Of a DNA stretch of 64,000 bases, positions 17,053 through 25,227 are shown piece by piece (the stretch's first letter is position 1; every line of letters begins with the position of its first letter). The notes under the pieces are model-generated. The model saw only the letters and a list, made by a program, of their open reading frames with translations. It was not told the origin of the DNA and made no database searches. The position numbers and the translations under genes were made by a program. Origin of the DNA: Shewanella oneidensis MR-1 (GTDB lineage Bacteria; Pseudomonadota; Gammaproteobacteria; Enterobacterales; Shewanellaceae); NCBI RefSeq assembly GCF_000146165.2, contig NC_004347.2:1984001-2048000 (forward strand), read 5' to 3'.

Positions 17053-17170
17053 CTGAATAGGCATCTTTTCGGGCCTCTCTGCGTTGCTCTGTCTAACCAT
17101 AGCTCGCTATGGCATACGACAGAGCGCCTTGATATGCGCAAAAATCTGCGTATTCAGTCAGGGAAAAGAT
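17053..17170. repeat. Structured intergenic repeat with interleaved inverted repeats
   Basis: The 560-bp gap between prpE and the Gdx gene holds this element, then the riboswitch. GCTCTGTC (17086-17093) / GACAGAGC (17118-17125) enclose a CCATAGC/GCTATGG hairpin (17097-17112). CTGAATA (17053-17059) pairs with TATTCAG (17151-17157), and ATCTTTTC (17063-17070) with GAAAAGAT (17163-17170); these two pairs cross, which is a pseudoknot order. I infer a dispersed non-coding repeat. A weaker GCGATAGTC/GATTGTCGC hairpin just after prpE may be its terminator. Confidence 0.6.
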
Positions 17171-17433
17171 TTTTCTTTTCAAAATAATCATTTATAGCAT
17201 TGATTTGGTTTGTTAAATTGAGATTTTTTCGACACTCGTTACCCCGAGTTCAGGTTATTTAGATTTAGACGAATGCGTAGAGCACTTGCCCTTATTCGTC
17301 ACTTTTTGTTAGTCTAGCCAGCATTCTTAATAGGGCCTTGCATCGACAGGGCACTATTAAGGCGCCGGATCTTAAGTGGCACTGCGGACATTCATTATCC
17401 TTGTCGCTTTCGACCCAAAAACATTTCATAACG

Positions 17434-17490
17434 GCTTAGGGACGACCCTAAATACGCCGATATCAATTTGGGGACGACCCCGTATGGGAG
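17434..17490 (+). promoter_or_regulatory. Guanidine-II riboswitch (mini-ykkC)
   Basis: Two small hairpins with identical ACGA loops: TTAGGG/CCCTAA around the loop 17442-17445, and GGGG/CCCC around the loop 17474-17477, joined by 18 nt. This is the defining pattern of the mini-ykkC (guanidine-II) class, whose loops pair with each other when guanidine is bound. The Shine-Dalgarno GGGAG (17486-17490) follows the second hairpin by four bases, so control is most likely at translation initiation of the exporter gene starting at 17497. The gene downstream is the expected target class, which makes the call firm. Confidence 0.93.
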
Positions 17491-17496
17491 TTCTCT

Positions 17497-17811
17497 ATGA
17501 GCTGGTTGCTATTAATACTTGCTGGACTGTTCGAAATTGGTTGGGCCATTGGGCTTAAATACACCGACGGCTTTACTCGCTTATGGCCGAGTGTGTTCAC
17601 CGTGCTTTCTATGGCTTTGAGTGTGTTGCTGCTTGGCCTTGCCGTTAAACAATTACCTATTGGAACGGCTTATGGGGTTTGGGTTGGCATAGGTGCAATG
17701 GGCACCGCAATTGCGGGCATTATTCTCTTAGGCGAGGGCGTAAGCTTGCTGAAAATTGCAAGCTTAATTTTAATATTGCTTGGTGTGTTGGGGTTAAAGC
17801 TGGCTCACTAA
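17497..17811 (+). CDS. sugE: Guanidinium exporter of the SMR family (Gdx, formerly SugE)
   Basis: A 104-residue small multidrug resistance protein with four predicted membrane helices. The conserved membrane glutamate is in [14 protein letters not shown] (residue 13), and the Gdx-type [12 protein letters not shown] segment is in helix 3. Members of this clade are dual-topology homodimers that exchange guanidinium for protons at the inner membrane. Start at 17497 has GGGAG six bases before it. The guanidine-II riboswitch directly upstream sets its job apart from the EmrE drug-transporter clade. Single gene; the next gene is 237 bp on. Confidence 0.92.
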   Translation: MSWLLLILAGLFEIGWAIGLKYTDGFTRLWPSVFTVLSMALSVLLLGLAVKQLPIGTAYGVWVGIGAMGTAIAGIILLGEGVSLLKIASLILILLGVLGLKLAH

Positions 17812-17967
17812 CATAGGCATTAACATTGCCTTCACATCACACCTAGCTTGAGATGGATGTATACGATGGGAACGAGACTTGGTCATATTTAGGATTTTTC
17901 CCTGATAAAACAAAGTGTCCTCTAAATCAATCGAAATTGCCAATCGTATGCATCGTCTATTCTCTCT

Positions 17968-17982
17968 GGTAATTAAGTTACA
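17968..17982 (+). promoter_or_regulatory. Candidate HexR operator before gnd
   Basis: GGTAATTAAGTTACA differs at two positions from the HexR-type dyad TGTAATTAAATTACA known in Shewanella and relatives. It overlaps the -35 region of a TATAAT box at 17991-17996. HexR answers to KDPG and controls central carbon genes, so gnd is a fitting target. Match is by eye. Confidence 0.5.
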
Positions 17983-17990
17983 AAGCCCGA

Positions 17991-17996
17991 TATAAT
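17991..17996 (+). promoter_or_regulatory. Putative -10 box of the gnd promoter
   Basis: A perfect TATAAT lies 53 bp upstream of the gnd start. No good -35 hexamer is present at 17 bp, which fits a promoter that depends on or is blocked by the regulator bound at 17968-17982. Confidence 0.5.
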
Positions 17997-18048
17997 TACA
18001 CCTCCAAATTGGTTATTTCTAACCTCTGTGACCCGTGGGAATTATATA

Positions 18049-19575
18049 ATGCAAAACCACAGCAATCTTAATGACATTGGCGTGATTGGACTTGGTGTGA
18101 TGGGTAAAAACCTCGCGCTAAACATCGCCGACAATCAATATCGCGTCAGTGTCTTCGATCTCGATCCTGTTAAAGTCAACGGGGTTTTACAACAAGAAAA
18201 ACAAGAGCGTGTAGGACAGGAACTACGTATAACAGGCTGTGCTAATCTTTCAGAAATGTTAGCCAGCCTCACTAAACCTCGTATTCTGGTACTCTCTGTC
18301 CCCGCAGGTGCGCCTGTGGATGGGGTATGTGCTGCTTTAATTTCTGCCGGTATCGAAGCTGACGATATCGTTATCGATACGGGTAATAGTCTTTGGACAG
18401 ACACCGTTGAGCGTGAACAACATTACCAAGGACAGTTTATTTTCTTCAGCTCAGCCGTTTCGGGTGGTGAAGTGGGGGCACGTTTTGGCCCTTCGTTAAT
18501 GCCAAGTGGCGATCTTGGCGCTTGGCAACATGTGGCACCGATTTGGAAGGCTATCGCCGCTAAGGTCAACCCTCAAACTGGGTTGCCGATTGAGCGTTTT
18601 GAACCGGGTAATCCAGTAACAGAAGGCGAGCCTTGCACCACTTATATTGGCCCTGCTGGTGCTGGGCACTATGTGAAGATGGTGCATAACGGCATTGAAT
18701 ATGCCGATATGCAGCTGATTTGCGAAGCTTATCAATTATTGCATGATGGCCTTGGCATGAGTGCCGCTGAAGTGGGCGAGGTGTTTGAACGCTGGAATCA
18801 GGGCAGTTTAAACAGTTATCTCATGGGCATTAGTGCAGAGGTATTAAAGCAAGCAGATCCATTAACAGGCAAACCGTTAGTTGAGATGATCCTCGATAAA
18901 GCGGGACAGAAGGGTACGGGCCTTTGGACTGCTGTGAGCAGTCTGCAAATTGGTTGTCCGGCTCCCACCATTGCCGAAGCCGTTTATGCTCGCGCGGTAA
19001 GCACCCAAAAATCCCTACGTGTTGAGCTTAGTAAAAAGCTCGCTGGCCCTCTATCTCCAGCGATGGATGAAAACCAAAAAGCCAACTTAATCGATGCCCT
19101 AGAGAGTGCCCTTTATTGCGCTAAAGTCTGTTGCTACGCCCAAGGTTTCCAACTGATGGCGATGACGGCTCTGGAGCAAAAATGGCAGCTCGATTTTGCT
19201 GAGATCGCGAAAATCTGGCGTGCGGGTTGTATTATTCGTGCCACCTTCTTGCAATCGATAACCCAGGCTTATCAAGCTGATGCGAACTTAAGTTGTTTAT
19301 TGATGGCCGATACTTTTGCCAGCACTTTATCGGAAAAACAAACCGAGTGGCGCATTGCAGTGGCTGCGGCGATTATGCAAGGGATCCCAGTGCCTTGTAT
19401 TAGTTCGGCGCTCGCTTATTACGACAGTTATCGCAGTGAGACCCTGCCTGCCAATTTACTTCAAGGGCAACGTGACTTTTTTGGCGCGCATACCTTTGAA
19501 CGCTTAGATAAGCCTGCAGGTGAGAAATATCATCTAGATTGGAGCGCACAAGAAAGGGTTTTAATTAAACTCTAA
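18049..19575 (+). CDS. gnd: 6-phosphogluconate dehydrogenase, decarboxylating
   Basis: A 508-residue cytoplasmic enzyme of the oxidative pentose phosphate pathway, turning 6-phosphogluconate and NADP into ribulose 5-phosphate, CO2 and NADPH. The N-terminal Rossmann motif is IGVIGLGVMGKNLALNIADN (about residues 8-27). The substrate signature GPAGAGHYVKMVHNGIEY carries the catalytic lysine near residue 205, and the C-terminal domain has the DKAGQKGTGLWT segment and the closing YHLDW. Start chosen at the ATG 18049 rather than a GTG at 18028. It is a single gene with its own promoter signals and a strong terminator at 19608-19635. Confidence 0.95.
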   Translation: MQNHSNLNDIGVIGLGVMGKNLALNIADNQYRVSVFDLDPVKVNGVLQQEKQERVGQELRITGCANLSEMLASLTKPRILVLSVPAGAPVDGVCAALISAGIEADDIVIDTGNSLWTDTVEREQHYQGQFIFFSSAVSGGEVGARFGPSLMPSGDLGAWQHVAPIWKAIAAKVNPQTGLPIERFEPGNPVTEGEPCTTYIGPAGAGHYVKMVHNGIEYADMQLICEAYQLLHDGLGMSAAEVGEVFERWNQGSLNSYLMGISAEVLKQADPLTGKPLVEMILDKAGQKGTGLWTAVSSLQIGCPAPTIAEAVYARAVSTQKSLRVELSKKLAGPLSPAMDENQKANLIDALESALYCAKVCCYAQGFQLMAMTALEQKWQLDFAEIAKIWRAGCIIRATFLQSITQAYQADANLSCLLMADTFASTLSEKQTEWRIAVAAAIMQGIPVPCISSALAYYDSYRSETLPANLLQGQRDFFGAHTFERLDKPAGEKYHLDWSAQERVLIKL

Positions 19576-19607
19576 TTTCAATCTTAGTATTCGGCTTCAA
19601 CTCAAAA

Positions 19608-19635
19608 GGCTCCAATATGTGATTGGAGCCTTTTT
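19608..19635 (+). terminator. Rho-independent terminator of gnd
   Basis: Nine-bp stem GGCTCCAAT (19608-19616) / ATTGGAGCC (19622-19630) followed by TTTTT. Confidence 0.9.
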
Positions 19636-20399
19636 GCTTAGGTCTTGCTGGCGGATTTGAAGACTAGACTGTTCCATGCCCAATTTTTATAACAAAAACT
19701 GAGTTATCCAGACCAACAATATTATTGGTGAGACACTTAACGGTAAATTATTTGATTAGAGATGATATTGCCGATGGTTATCAATTCAATTGGGGGCATT
19801 GTTAAGTCAACTACGCTTTGGGATTATTTAATTCCCCCCCATTTATAGCTCAAGTTATAGTATTATGTTGCTGCGTATTAGGACAAATTGAGTACAAATA
19901 TGTATTACTGGAATCGTGATAATTTTGAAGGATTAAAGGCTGTCGGCGATAAATATTCAGCGCTTGAAGGGTATGAACTTTTTGGAAAATATTGTCTTCA
20001 AAAAGAGCAAGGACTTAAAAAACAAGCGAATGCGACGTTAAACGAATTTGTCACTCGCTGTAAAAATCAATCCTTGGCGGAGCAAAGGATGATTGCGGTT
20101 GAGTTGTTATCCTTAGGCTATTGGAATCGCGAAATCCACCAGTTGTTGGCTTACCCTGTTATCGCATTTCTAAAAGAGCTTTTAGCACAGTGGGTTGTAG
20201 AGGAACCCAATCATTCAATACCCCACAGATGGTTGGGATACATTAATGAAGATATCACGTCCTATGAAAAGGCTCTTGAACTCGATCCTACTGACGAAAT
20301 TAGCCTCACTCAAGTGGTGATATCGTATTTAAAAAGTGTGGATTTTCAAGCCCATCATTTATCAGAATCGATTTTACTGGGCGACATGATTTGTACTGG

Positions 20400-21209
20400 T
20401 CAACCCAAACTGGACACTTTTACTTGAGAATTCTCAAACTCTACAGGTGACAGATCGTTATTAGCAGAATGAAGTCGCTCCAAGTTGTAATATTTGATGT
20501 AAGCCGTCACATCTTGCTTCATAAACTCCCTTGTTGGTTGAGCAACTTTAAAAATCCAATCGTGTTTCAAGCTACCAAAGAATCGCTCAACAACGGCATT
20601 ATCCCAACACGCACCCACATCACCCATGCTGGCTCGGATACCATAGCTCGATAGCAGCCTACCGAATTGTTTACTGGTATATTGCGAGCCTCGGTCACTG
20701 TGAAATACCAGCCCTCGCGCTGGTTGTCGCAGGTTGTAGGCTTTTATTAATGCCTTGGATATCAAATCTGTGGTCATGCGTTTGTCTATGCGCCATCCCA
20801 CAATCCGGCGTGAATATAAATCCATCACCACAGCTAAGTACATCCAGCCTTCACCCGTCTTTAAATAGGTCACGTCACCCGCCCAGACCTGATTAGCCGA
20901 TACTGGATTAAAGTTCATGTTTAACAGGTTATCAGCCACTGCATCTGAGTGTTTTCGCTGTGTCGTCACCTTGTAAGCACATCGCTGGGTTGCTTTGAGT
21001 CGAAGGCGGTGCATAATTTTACGAACGAGATAGCGACCAACCTGGTAGCCTTCCTTGCGCAATTTCTTCACCATTTCACGATTCCCTAAGCTGCCTCGAC
21101 TTTGCTTAAATAGCTGTCGAACAAGGCGATAAAGCTTCAGTGTTTCAACGCTTATCACGTTTGCAGGGCGTTTATGCCAATCGTAATAGCCTGACTTACT
21201 GACACTCAT
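20400..21209 (-). CDS. IS3-family transposase OrfB (DDE integrase domain)
   Basis: A 269-residue catalytic domain. The helical IS-specific N-terminus is followed by an rve-type integrase core with the DDE triad: aspartate in WAGDVTYLKT, aspartate in VFHSDRGSQYTS, and glutamate in DNAVVERFFGSLK, about 35 residues further on. It has the K/R a turn later. The stop codon at 20400-20402 sits inside the left IS end. OrfB is probably made mostly as an OrfAB fusion through the -1 frameshift at 21302-21308; in that product the frame extends upstream of the listed start through residues reading RFRFIKLQ. The listed ATG at 21209 would give OrfB alone. Confidence 0.93.
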   Translation of the reverse strand: MSVSKSGYYDWHKRPANVISVETLKLYRLVRQLFKQSRGSLGNREMVKKLRKEGYQVGRYLVRKIMHRLRLKATQRCAYKVTTQRKHSDAVADNLLNMNFNPVSANQVWAGDVTYLKTGEGWMYLAVVMDLYSRRIVGWRIDKRMTTDLISKALIKAYNLRQPARGLVFHSDRGSQYTSKQFGRLLSSYGIRASMGDVGACWDNAVVERFFGSLKHDWIFKVAQPTREFMKQDVTAYIKYYNLERLHSANNDLSPVEFENSQVKVSSLG

Positions 21210-21268
21210 TACTCGACATAACAGTGTTATGGGAAACAGGTGAGATTGCAGTTTGATGAAACGAAATC

Positions 21269-21559
21269 TTACTTCATTTCTCTCGCAAAGAAGGCGCTTG
21301 CCTTTTTTAGAATTTCTTTCTCCATGCGTAATTCTTTGTTTTCTCTACGCAATCGCTTCAACTCATCACGCTCAGACTCTTCTAAGGTGATGCCTTGTTG
21401 CAGGGCTTCGTGTTTTTCCTTCCAGTTGTAAAGCAGGCTCGTGCTAACTCCAAGAGACTTTGCCGCATCGGCAACGCTATAACCTTGCTCCAGCACCATC
21501 AAGACGGCTTCATCTTTAAATGCCTGCGGATAACTCTTATGTGATTTTTTCAGACTCAT
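21269..21559 (-). CDS. IS3-family transposase OrfA (helix-turn-helix subunit)
   Basis: A 96-residue protein: an HTH_Tnp_1-type helix-turn-helix (FKDEAVLMVLEQGYSVADAA...SLLYNWK) followed by a leucine-rich coiled coil (RDELKRLRRENKELRMEKEIL) used for dimerisation. It binds the IS ends. The last codons contain CTA AAA AAG, a standard -1 slippery heptamer that joins it to OrfB. Start ATG at 21559 with AGAGG-like sequence upstream. Confidence 0.93.
   Translation of the reverse strand: MSLKKSHKSYPQAFKDEAVLMVLEQGYSVADAAKSLGVSTSLLYNWKEKHEALQQGITLEESERDELKRLRRENKELRMEKEILKKASAFFAREMK
21302..21308 (-). promoter_or_regulatory. Programmed -1 frameshift site (A AAA AAG)
   Basis: In the orfA frame the sequence is CTA AAA AAG, the classic IS3-family heptamer. 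Slipping back one base enters the frame of orfB with no stop in between; I checked the codon phase of both frames. Confidence 0.85.
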
Positions 21560-21946
21560 ATAGACCTCTTAATTTATTGACCATACTGTCTCAAAATTAA
21601 GTGTCCGATGGGATTAGACCAGAACAATTCGCGCTAAAAACCTGTTGTCATCAGCGCAATTATTGATAAATCAATTGCAAACTGAAGACATAAAATCAAA
21701 GCTGCAAAAATCGCTGGATTATTATCAGTGCTTGTTGAATTGCTGGGAGGAGTATTCGTCTTTAGGTGTGGTAGATCCATTTCCAGATTGGTGCGCAGCC
21801 AAAGGTGAGCAGTTTGATTTTTGGTCAGTCATTTATTATCAGCGATGAGTTAATGGCTTCGTCGGATAGGAATGACTGAACTGCATGTGGGACCTGTTGT
21901 GTAACTGCCCCAGCATAAAACAAAGCTTGGCGTTTACAGAATAGGC

Positions 21947-22057
21947 ATGATGAAAACAGAAATCAGAGAATCACTTGCATCCATTCAAGTACTCCTTGGG
22001 GCTGAACTTTGGGCTTCCATCATCGCGTACAGCCTTCAAAAATGCGTGGGGGATTAA
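21947..22057 (+). CDS. Small ORF of 36 residues, doubtful
   Basis: The frame from ATG 21947 reads MMKTEIRESLASIQVLLGAE and continues to a TAA at 22057. It is acidic-amphipathic at first, with a short hydrophobic middle. The ribosome site is poor (AGG directly at the start codon). It may be a remnant of a larger gene or chance. No family recognised. Confidence 0.25.
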   Translation: MMKTEIRESLASIQVLLGAELWASIIAYSLQKCVGD

Positions 22058-22106
22058 TTAACCAATGCACATATACAGATTGTGTTATACCAAAAGAGAT
22101 TAATTA

Positions 22107-23003
22107 TCAGCTTTGCTTAGTTGCTAATTGAACTAAGTTTTCCCACAATGCTTGGGCGACAGGGCCTAAGGGTGATTGGGGGCGTCGCATCACATAGTAA
22201 TCGAGTTGGATCAGGTTTTGTCTTTCCTTTAGTTCAAGGGGGTGTAAGCTTCCGTTGGCGAGTGCTTCTTCAACCATATAATAAGGCAGTTTTCCCCACC
22301 CCATACCGCTCTGAATAAGCATTTTCTTTGTATAAAAATCATTTACATACCAACGGCGTTGTCCCGCTTGGACCCCAAATTCAATATTGGCGGTGCCAGT
22401 GCCTGTATCTTGAATCACAATTTGGTACTCGTTCACCAATTCTTTTACATGGCTTAGGCTGGGATAACGGCTCAGTAAACGGGGTGAAGCGACATCCAGT
22501 AGACTGCCCGAGAATAAAAAACCAAGCTCAAAATGATTTGAGCGCATCGATTCAATGCCGCCAGCGGAAATCGCAATATCGGCTTTACCTTGATTTAAGG
22601 CTTCGAGTGCCCCTGTTAAATACTCTTGTTTAAGAATGATTTGTGTATGGGGAAACTCAAGTTGTGTCCGCTCCAACATCGGCAAAATGCGGGCAAGATT
22701 AAAAGAGGCCTCGAAGGCTAAGGTGATGCTAGCTTCATTGCCTATGGCGAGATGTTTTGCGACTTGGCGCATCTCTTGGGCTTCATTGAGTACGCGTTGG
22801 GCGTATTGCAGTAACTTTCGTCCTTCTTGGGTCAGCGCTAACCGATAACCTTGGCGGTCAAAAAGAACTACATCTAATTGAGACTCAAGCTGTTTAATGC
22901 TTTGGCTGATGGCGGGCTGTGTTTTATGTAATTTGTCACTGGCCGCTTTGAGTGAGCCAGCGAGGGCGACAGTATTAAACATTAACAGTTGTTCTAAAGT
23001 CAC
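22107..23003 (-). CDS. LysR-family transcriptional regulator
   Basis: A 298-residue LysR-type regulator: N-terminal winged HTH (about residues 1-60, with GSLKAASDKLHKTQPAISQS), linker helix and a periplasmic-binding-protein-like co-inducer domain. Start chosen at the GTG 23003 because GGAGGG lies eight bases upstream; the longer frame from 23021 would place that site inside the gene. It is divergent from an extradiol-dioxygenase-like gene at 23409, with a decayed membrane-protein remnant in between; by the usual LysR pattern it may control that gene. Effector unknown. Confidence 0.88.
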   Translation of the reverse strand: MTLEQLLMFNTVALAGSLKAASDKLHKTQPAISQSIKQLESQLDVVLFDRQGYRLALTQEGRKLLQYAQRVLNEAQEMRQVAKHLAIGNEASITLAFEASFNLARILPMLERTQLEFPHTQIILKQEYLTGALEALNQGKADIAISAGGIESMRSNHFELGFLFSGSLLDVASPRLLSRYPSLSHVKELVNEYQIVIQDTGTGTANIEFGVQAGQRRWYVNDFYTKKMLIQSGMGWGKLPYYMVEEALANGSLHPLELKERQNLIQLDYYVMRRPQSPLGPVAQALWENLVQLATKQS

Positions 23004-23152
23004 GACAATGCCCTCCAACAAGTAAAGAAATATTTTAAGAGATATTAGATTTTATTCCATATTTATTTATTTTTTGTGGACGCATAATTCCGTCATATGA
23101 CAGTAGTGGGCTTGATGTAAGTGCACTACTAGCCTTTTGGCATGGAGCTCGA

Positions 23153-23344
23153 GTGTTGTCGGCAGCGGCATTGTTATCGGTGATGATGGGGGCGATTTAT
23201 TACCACTTCAATTATGAAACCACCCTTAGCGCGCTACCCACATTGTCTTTATCTGCACTGTTATTTTTAAACATCAAATTAGATGAAAGCGTCGATAGGT
23301 TCGTGCACTTGCAACGTAGGCAGAAAACAAAAACGATTTTATAA
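23153..23344 (+). pseudogene. Possible C-terminal remnant of a DoxX-like membrane protein
   Basis: A 63-residue frame with two hydrophobic stretches (SAAALLSVMMGAIYYHF and LSLSALLFLNI). The pattern of small residues and the MMGAIYYH segment resemble the last half of DoxX-family proteins, which often sit next to DODA-type dioxygenases. The frame stays open about 100 bp upstream with no good start codon or ribosome site, which suggests that the 5' part was lost. It ends just before the dioxygenase gene. Low-certainty call; it could also be a small real protein starting at GTG 23153. Confidence 0.35.
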
Positions 23345-23408
23345 CCTTGGCTGCAGACCTGAGGTTAACAAGTTACAACTAACTGTTTCATCAAAAGAGA
23401 AGGTTACT

Positions 23409-24218
23409 ATGGCACACGTAAATGTCAGTCTCATGCCGGTATTATTTGTTCCCCATGGCGGTGGGCCTTTGCCGCTACTCAATGATGCTAATCATCACCA
23501 GCTTAGGGATTTTTTGTCTTCAGTCGGGGGACAAATCCCAATGCCCAAAGCTATTTTATTGATCACTGCCCATTGGGAGGAGGCGCAGGTTACGCTGTCG
23601 AGTCATCCCCATCCTGGCATGTTATTCGATTATTATGGATTTCCGCCTGAGGCTTATAAACTCAGTTATCCCGCGCCCGGCAACCCTGAACTCGCTGAAA
23701 AAATTGCGAGCTTATTAAAGGCGAGTGGAATTGCAGTAAAACTCGATAATCAGCGAGCATTTGACCACGGAACCTTTGTACCACTTAAATTGATGTACCC
23801 TGAGGCAAATATTCCTGTGGTGCAAATGTCATTAGTGCAGCACCTTGATCCTCGCGCTCATATTGCTATCGGTGAGGCACTCGCATCATTGCGGCAACAA
23901 GGTGTGTTGATTGTTGGGTCGGGGATGTCGTTTCACAATATGCGGGCATTTTTCTCAAGTGATCCTAAGGTGTTACCCCGCAGCCAAGAGTTTGATGACT
24001 GGCTAACCCAAGTGCTGACGTTGGCGCCTCATCATGCTAAGTCGCAGTTAATTGAGTGGCAGTCAGCACCTGAGGCGCGTTTTAGTCATCCAAGGGAAGA
24101 GCACTTGTTGCCTTTGCATGTGTGTTTTGGTGCGGCAAGTTCTGAGTCACCTAAAGCAATACAAGCGTTTAGCGGTGTGCTATTAAACACGGCGATATCC
24201 GGTTATCTCTGGCCATAA
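23409..24218 (+). CDS. Class III extradiol dioxygenase-like protein (DODA/YgiD family)
   Basis: A 269-residue LigB-fold protein. Metal-ligand histidines expected for the family are seen in VPHGGGP (near residue 15), TAHWEE (near residue 50) and the conserved FDHGTFVPL and SGMSFHNMR segments. Related proteins cleave the ring of DOPA or other catechols with a single zinc or iron. Start at 23409 follows AGAAGG; the longer frame from 23283 overlaps the DoxX-like remnant and is not needed by the family length (E. coli YgiD is about 270 residues). The LysR gene opposite may control it. Physiological substrate unknown. Confidence 0.85.
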   Translation: MAHVNVSLMPVLFVPHGGGPLPLLNDANHHQLRDFLSSVGGQIPMPKAILLITAHWEEAQVTLSSHPHPGMLFDYYGFPPEAYKLSYPAPGNPELAEKIASLLKASGIAVKLDNQRAFDHGTFVPLKLMYPEANIPVVQMSLVQHLDPRAHIAIGEALASLRQQGVLIVGSGMSFHNMRAFFSSDPKVLPRSQEFDDWLTQVLTLAPHHAKSQLIEWQSAPEARFSHPREEHLLPLHVCFGAASSESPKAIQAFSGVLLNTAISGYLWP

Positions 24219-24236
24219 TTAAACGCTAAAAGTAAA

Positions 24237-24279
24237 AAGGTTCGTCATTTGGCGCATTAAACGCATCATGAGGAACCTT
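24237..24279. terminator. Possible shared terminator between dioxygenase gene and menA
   Basis: AAGGTTC (24237-24243) pairs with GAACCTT (24273-24279) around a 29-nt loop; both convergent genes end nearby. A TATTTTT run follows on the plus strand. Weak. Confidence 0.35.
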
Positions 24280-24351
24280 GGGTATTTTTAACCTTCGTTT
24301 ATTGGTGTGCAGGGTTACCGCGCTCGCCGATTTGTGCAAACATCGTCGAGC

Positions 24352-25227
24352 CTAAGCGGTAAAGACCAGTCCTACGCTAAATAAGGTACTGAAGATCATC
24401 GTGAGTTTTGCGGTGCGTCCCAATAGTGGATTGAGCGCTTCACCCGATACGGCATAGAAATCACTACTGAGCTTACGGGCGATAAGCAATGATAAACCCG
24501 CAAGTAACACGGGGAGCCCTGGCAAAATGCCCAATAAAAATCCGGCGATCACTAAACCGAAGGGTAAATAAATCAAGGCCTGATACAGTACTTTGGCCTG
24601 CGCCTCACCTATCCTGACAGCTAGAGTGTGCTTGCCTGCCTGGGTGTCGGTACGAATATCTCGGGTATTATTGACTAACATTATCGCGGCATTAAAGAGG
24701 CCAATGGCACATCCCAGCAGCCAAGCATTAATGGTGGTATCGCCTGCTTGCAGATAATAGCTTCCCACGACGGCAACCAGTCCAAAAAACACAAAGGCGG
24801 CGACTTCACCCAGTCCGTGTGACGCTAAAGGATAGGGGCCGCCACTGTAACCTAGGGCACCTAAAATGGCTGCTGCAGCTAAAATCGCGATAGGCCATCC
24901 ACCATGCCAAATCAAGTAAGATCCCACCGCTAAAGCCAGTAATAGGCACAATACCATGGCATTACGTACCGTGTTTGGTGGGATCATGCCACTTTGTGTC
25001 ACACGAACCGGACCGATACGTTCGGCGGTATCGATACCATTCTTAAAATCAAAGTAGTCGTTCGCAAGGTTGACCGCGATTTGCAATAAAATGGCGCATA
25101 GCATCGATGTCGCGGCAATTAACCAACTAAAACGCTCAAGGTGCAACGCCAGAATATTACCAATTAATAGGGGACCGATTGCCGCGGGTAAGGTGCGGGG
25201 CCTAATGGCTAAAATCCAAGGATTCAT
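24352..25227 (-). CDS. menA: 1,4-dihydroxy-2-naphthoate polyprenyltransferase
   Basis: A 291-residue UbiA-family membrane enzyme with about eight or nine hydrophobic helices. It attaches the isoprenoid tail to dihydroxynaphthoate, giving demethylmenaquinone at the inner membrane. The first prenyl-diphosphate motif is NLANDYFDFKNGIDT (about residues 53-67), and the second aspartate-rich loop is NNTRDIRTDTQAGKHT (about residues 186-201). Length and start at 25227 match E. coli MenA. It stands alone, with a 319-bp gap to the next gene. Menaquinone feeds anaerobic respiration, for which Shewanella is known. Confidence 0.92.
   Translation of the reverse strand: MNPWILAIRPRTLPAAIGPLLIGNILALHLERFSWLIAATSMLCAILLQIAVNLANDYFDFKNGIDTAERIGPVRVTQSGMIPPNTVRNAMVLCLLLALAVGSYLIWHGGWPIAILAAAAILGALGYSGGPYPLASHGLGEVAAFVFFGLVAVVGSYYLQAGDTTINAWLLGCAIGLFNAAIMLVNNTRDIRTDTQAGKHTLAVRIGEAQAKVLYQALIYLPFGLVIAGFLLGILPGLPVLLAGLSLLIARKLSSDFYAVSGEALNPLLGRTAKLTMIFSTLFSVGLVFTA

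Larger units (their letters stand above)
20397..21621 (-). mobile_element. IS3-family insertion sequence, about 1.22 kb
   Basis: Ends are TGGTC...GACCA. The terminal repeats align over about 25 bp with gaps (TGGTC, CCCA, GGACACTT in both arms). The element has two overlapping minus-strand frames, orfA (21269-21559) and orfB, joined by a canonical A-AAA-AAG frameshift signal. Flanks GTAC (left) and GAAC (right) are an imperfect 4-bp target duplication. The structure looks complete and possibly active. Confidence 0.9.
19888..21848 (+). pseudogene. TPR-like hypothetical gene broken by an IS3-family insertion
   Basis: The 5' part (19888-20396, TTG start with AGGA upstream, or ATG at 19900) encodes about 170 residues, including the segment ITSYEKALELDPTDE that looks like one tetratricopeptide repeat. 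The IS lies at 20397-21621. The 3' part resumes after it and ends at the TAA-equivalent stop at 21846-21848. Removing the IS and one copy of the imperfect 4-bp flank (GTAC/GAAC) restores one frame of about 243 residues, ending in FDFWSVIYYQR. This frame restoration is my reconstruction. I do not recognise a function. As it stands the protein would be cut near residue 170 and end in IS-coded residues. Confidence 0.75.

Noticed and set aside
17376-17558. 60-residue ORF over the riboswitch
   Set aside because: It covers the two guanidine-II hairpins and overlaps the exporter start in another frame.
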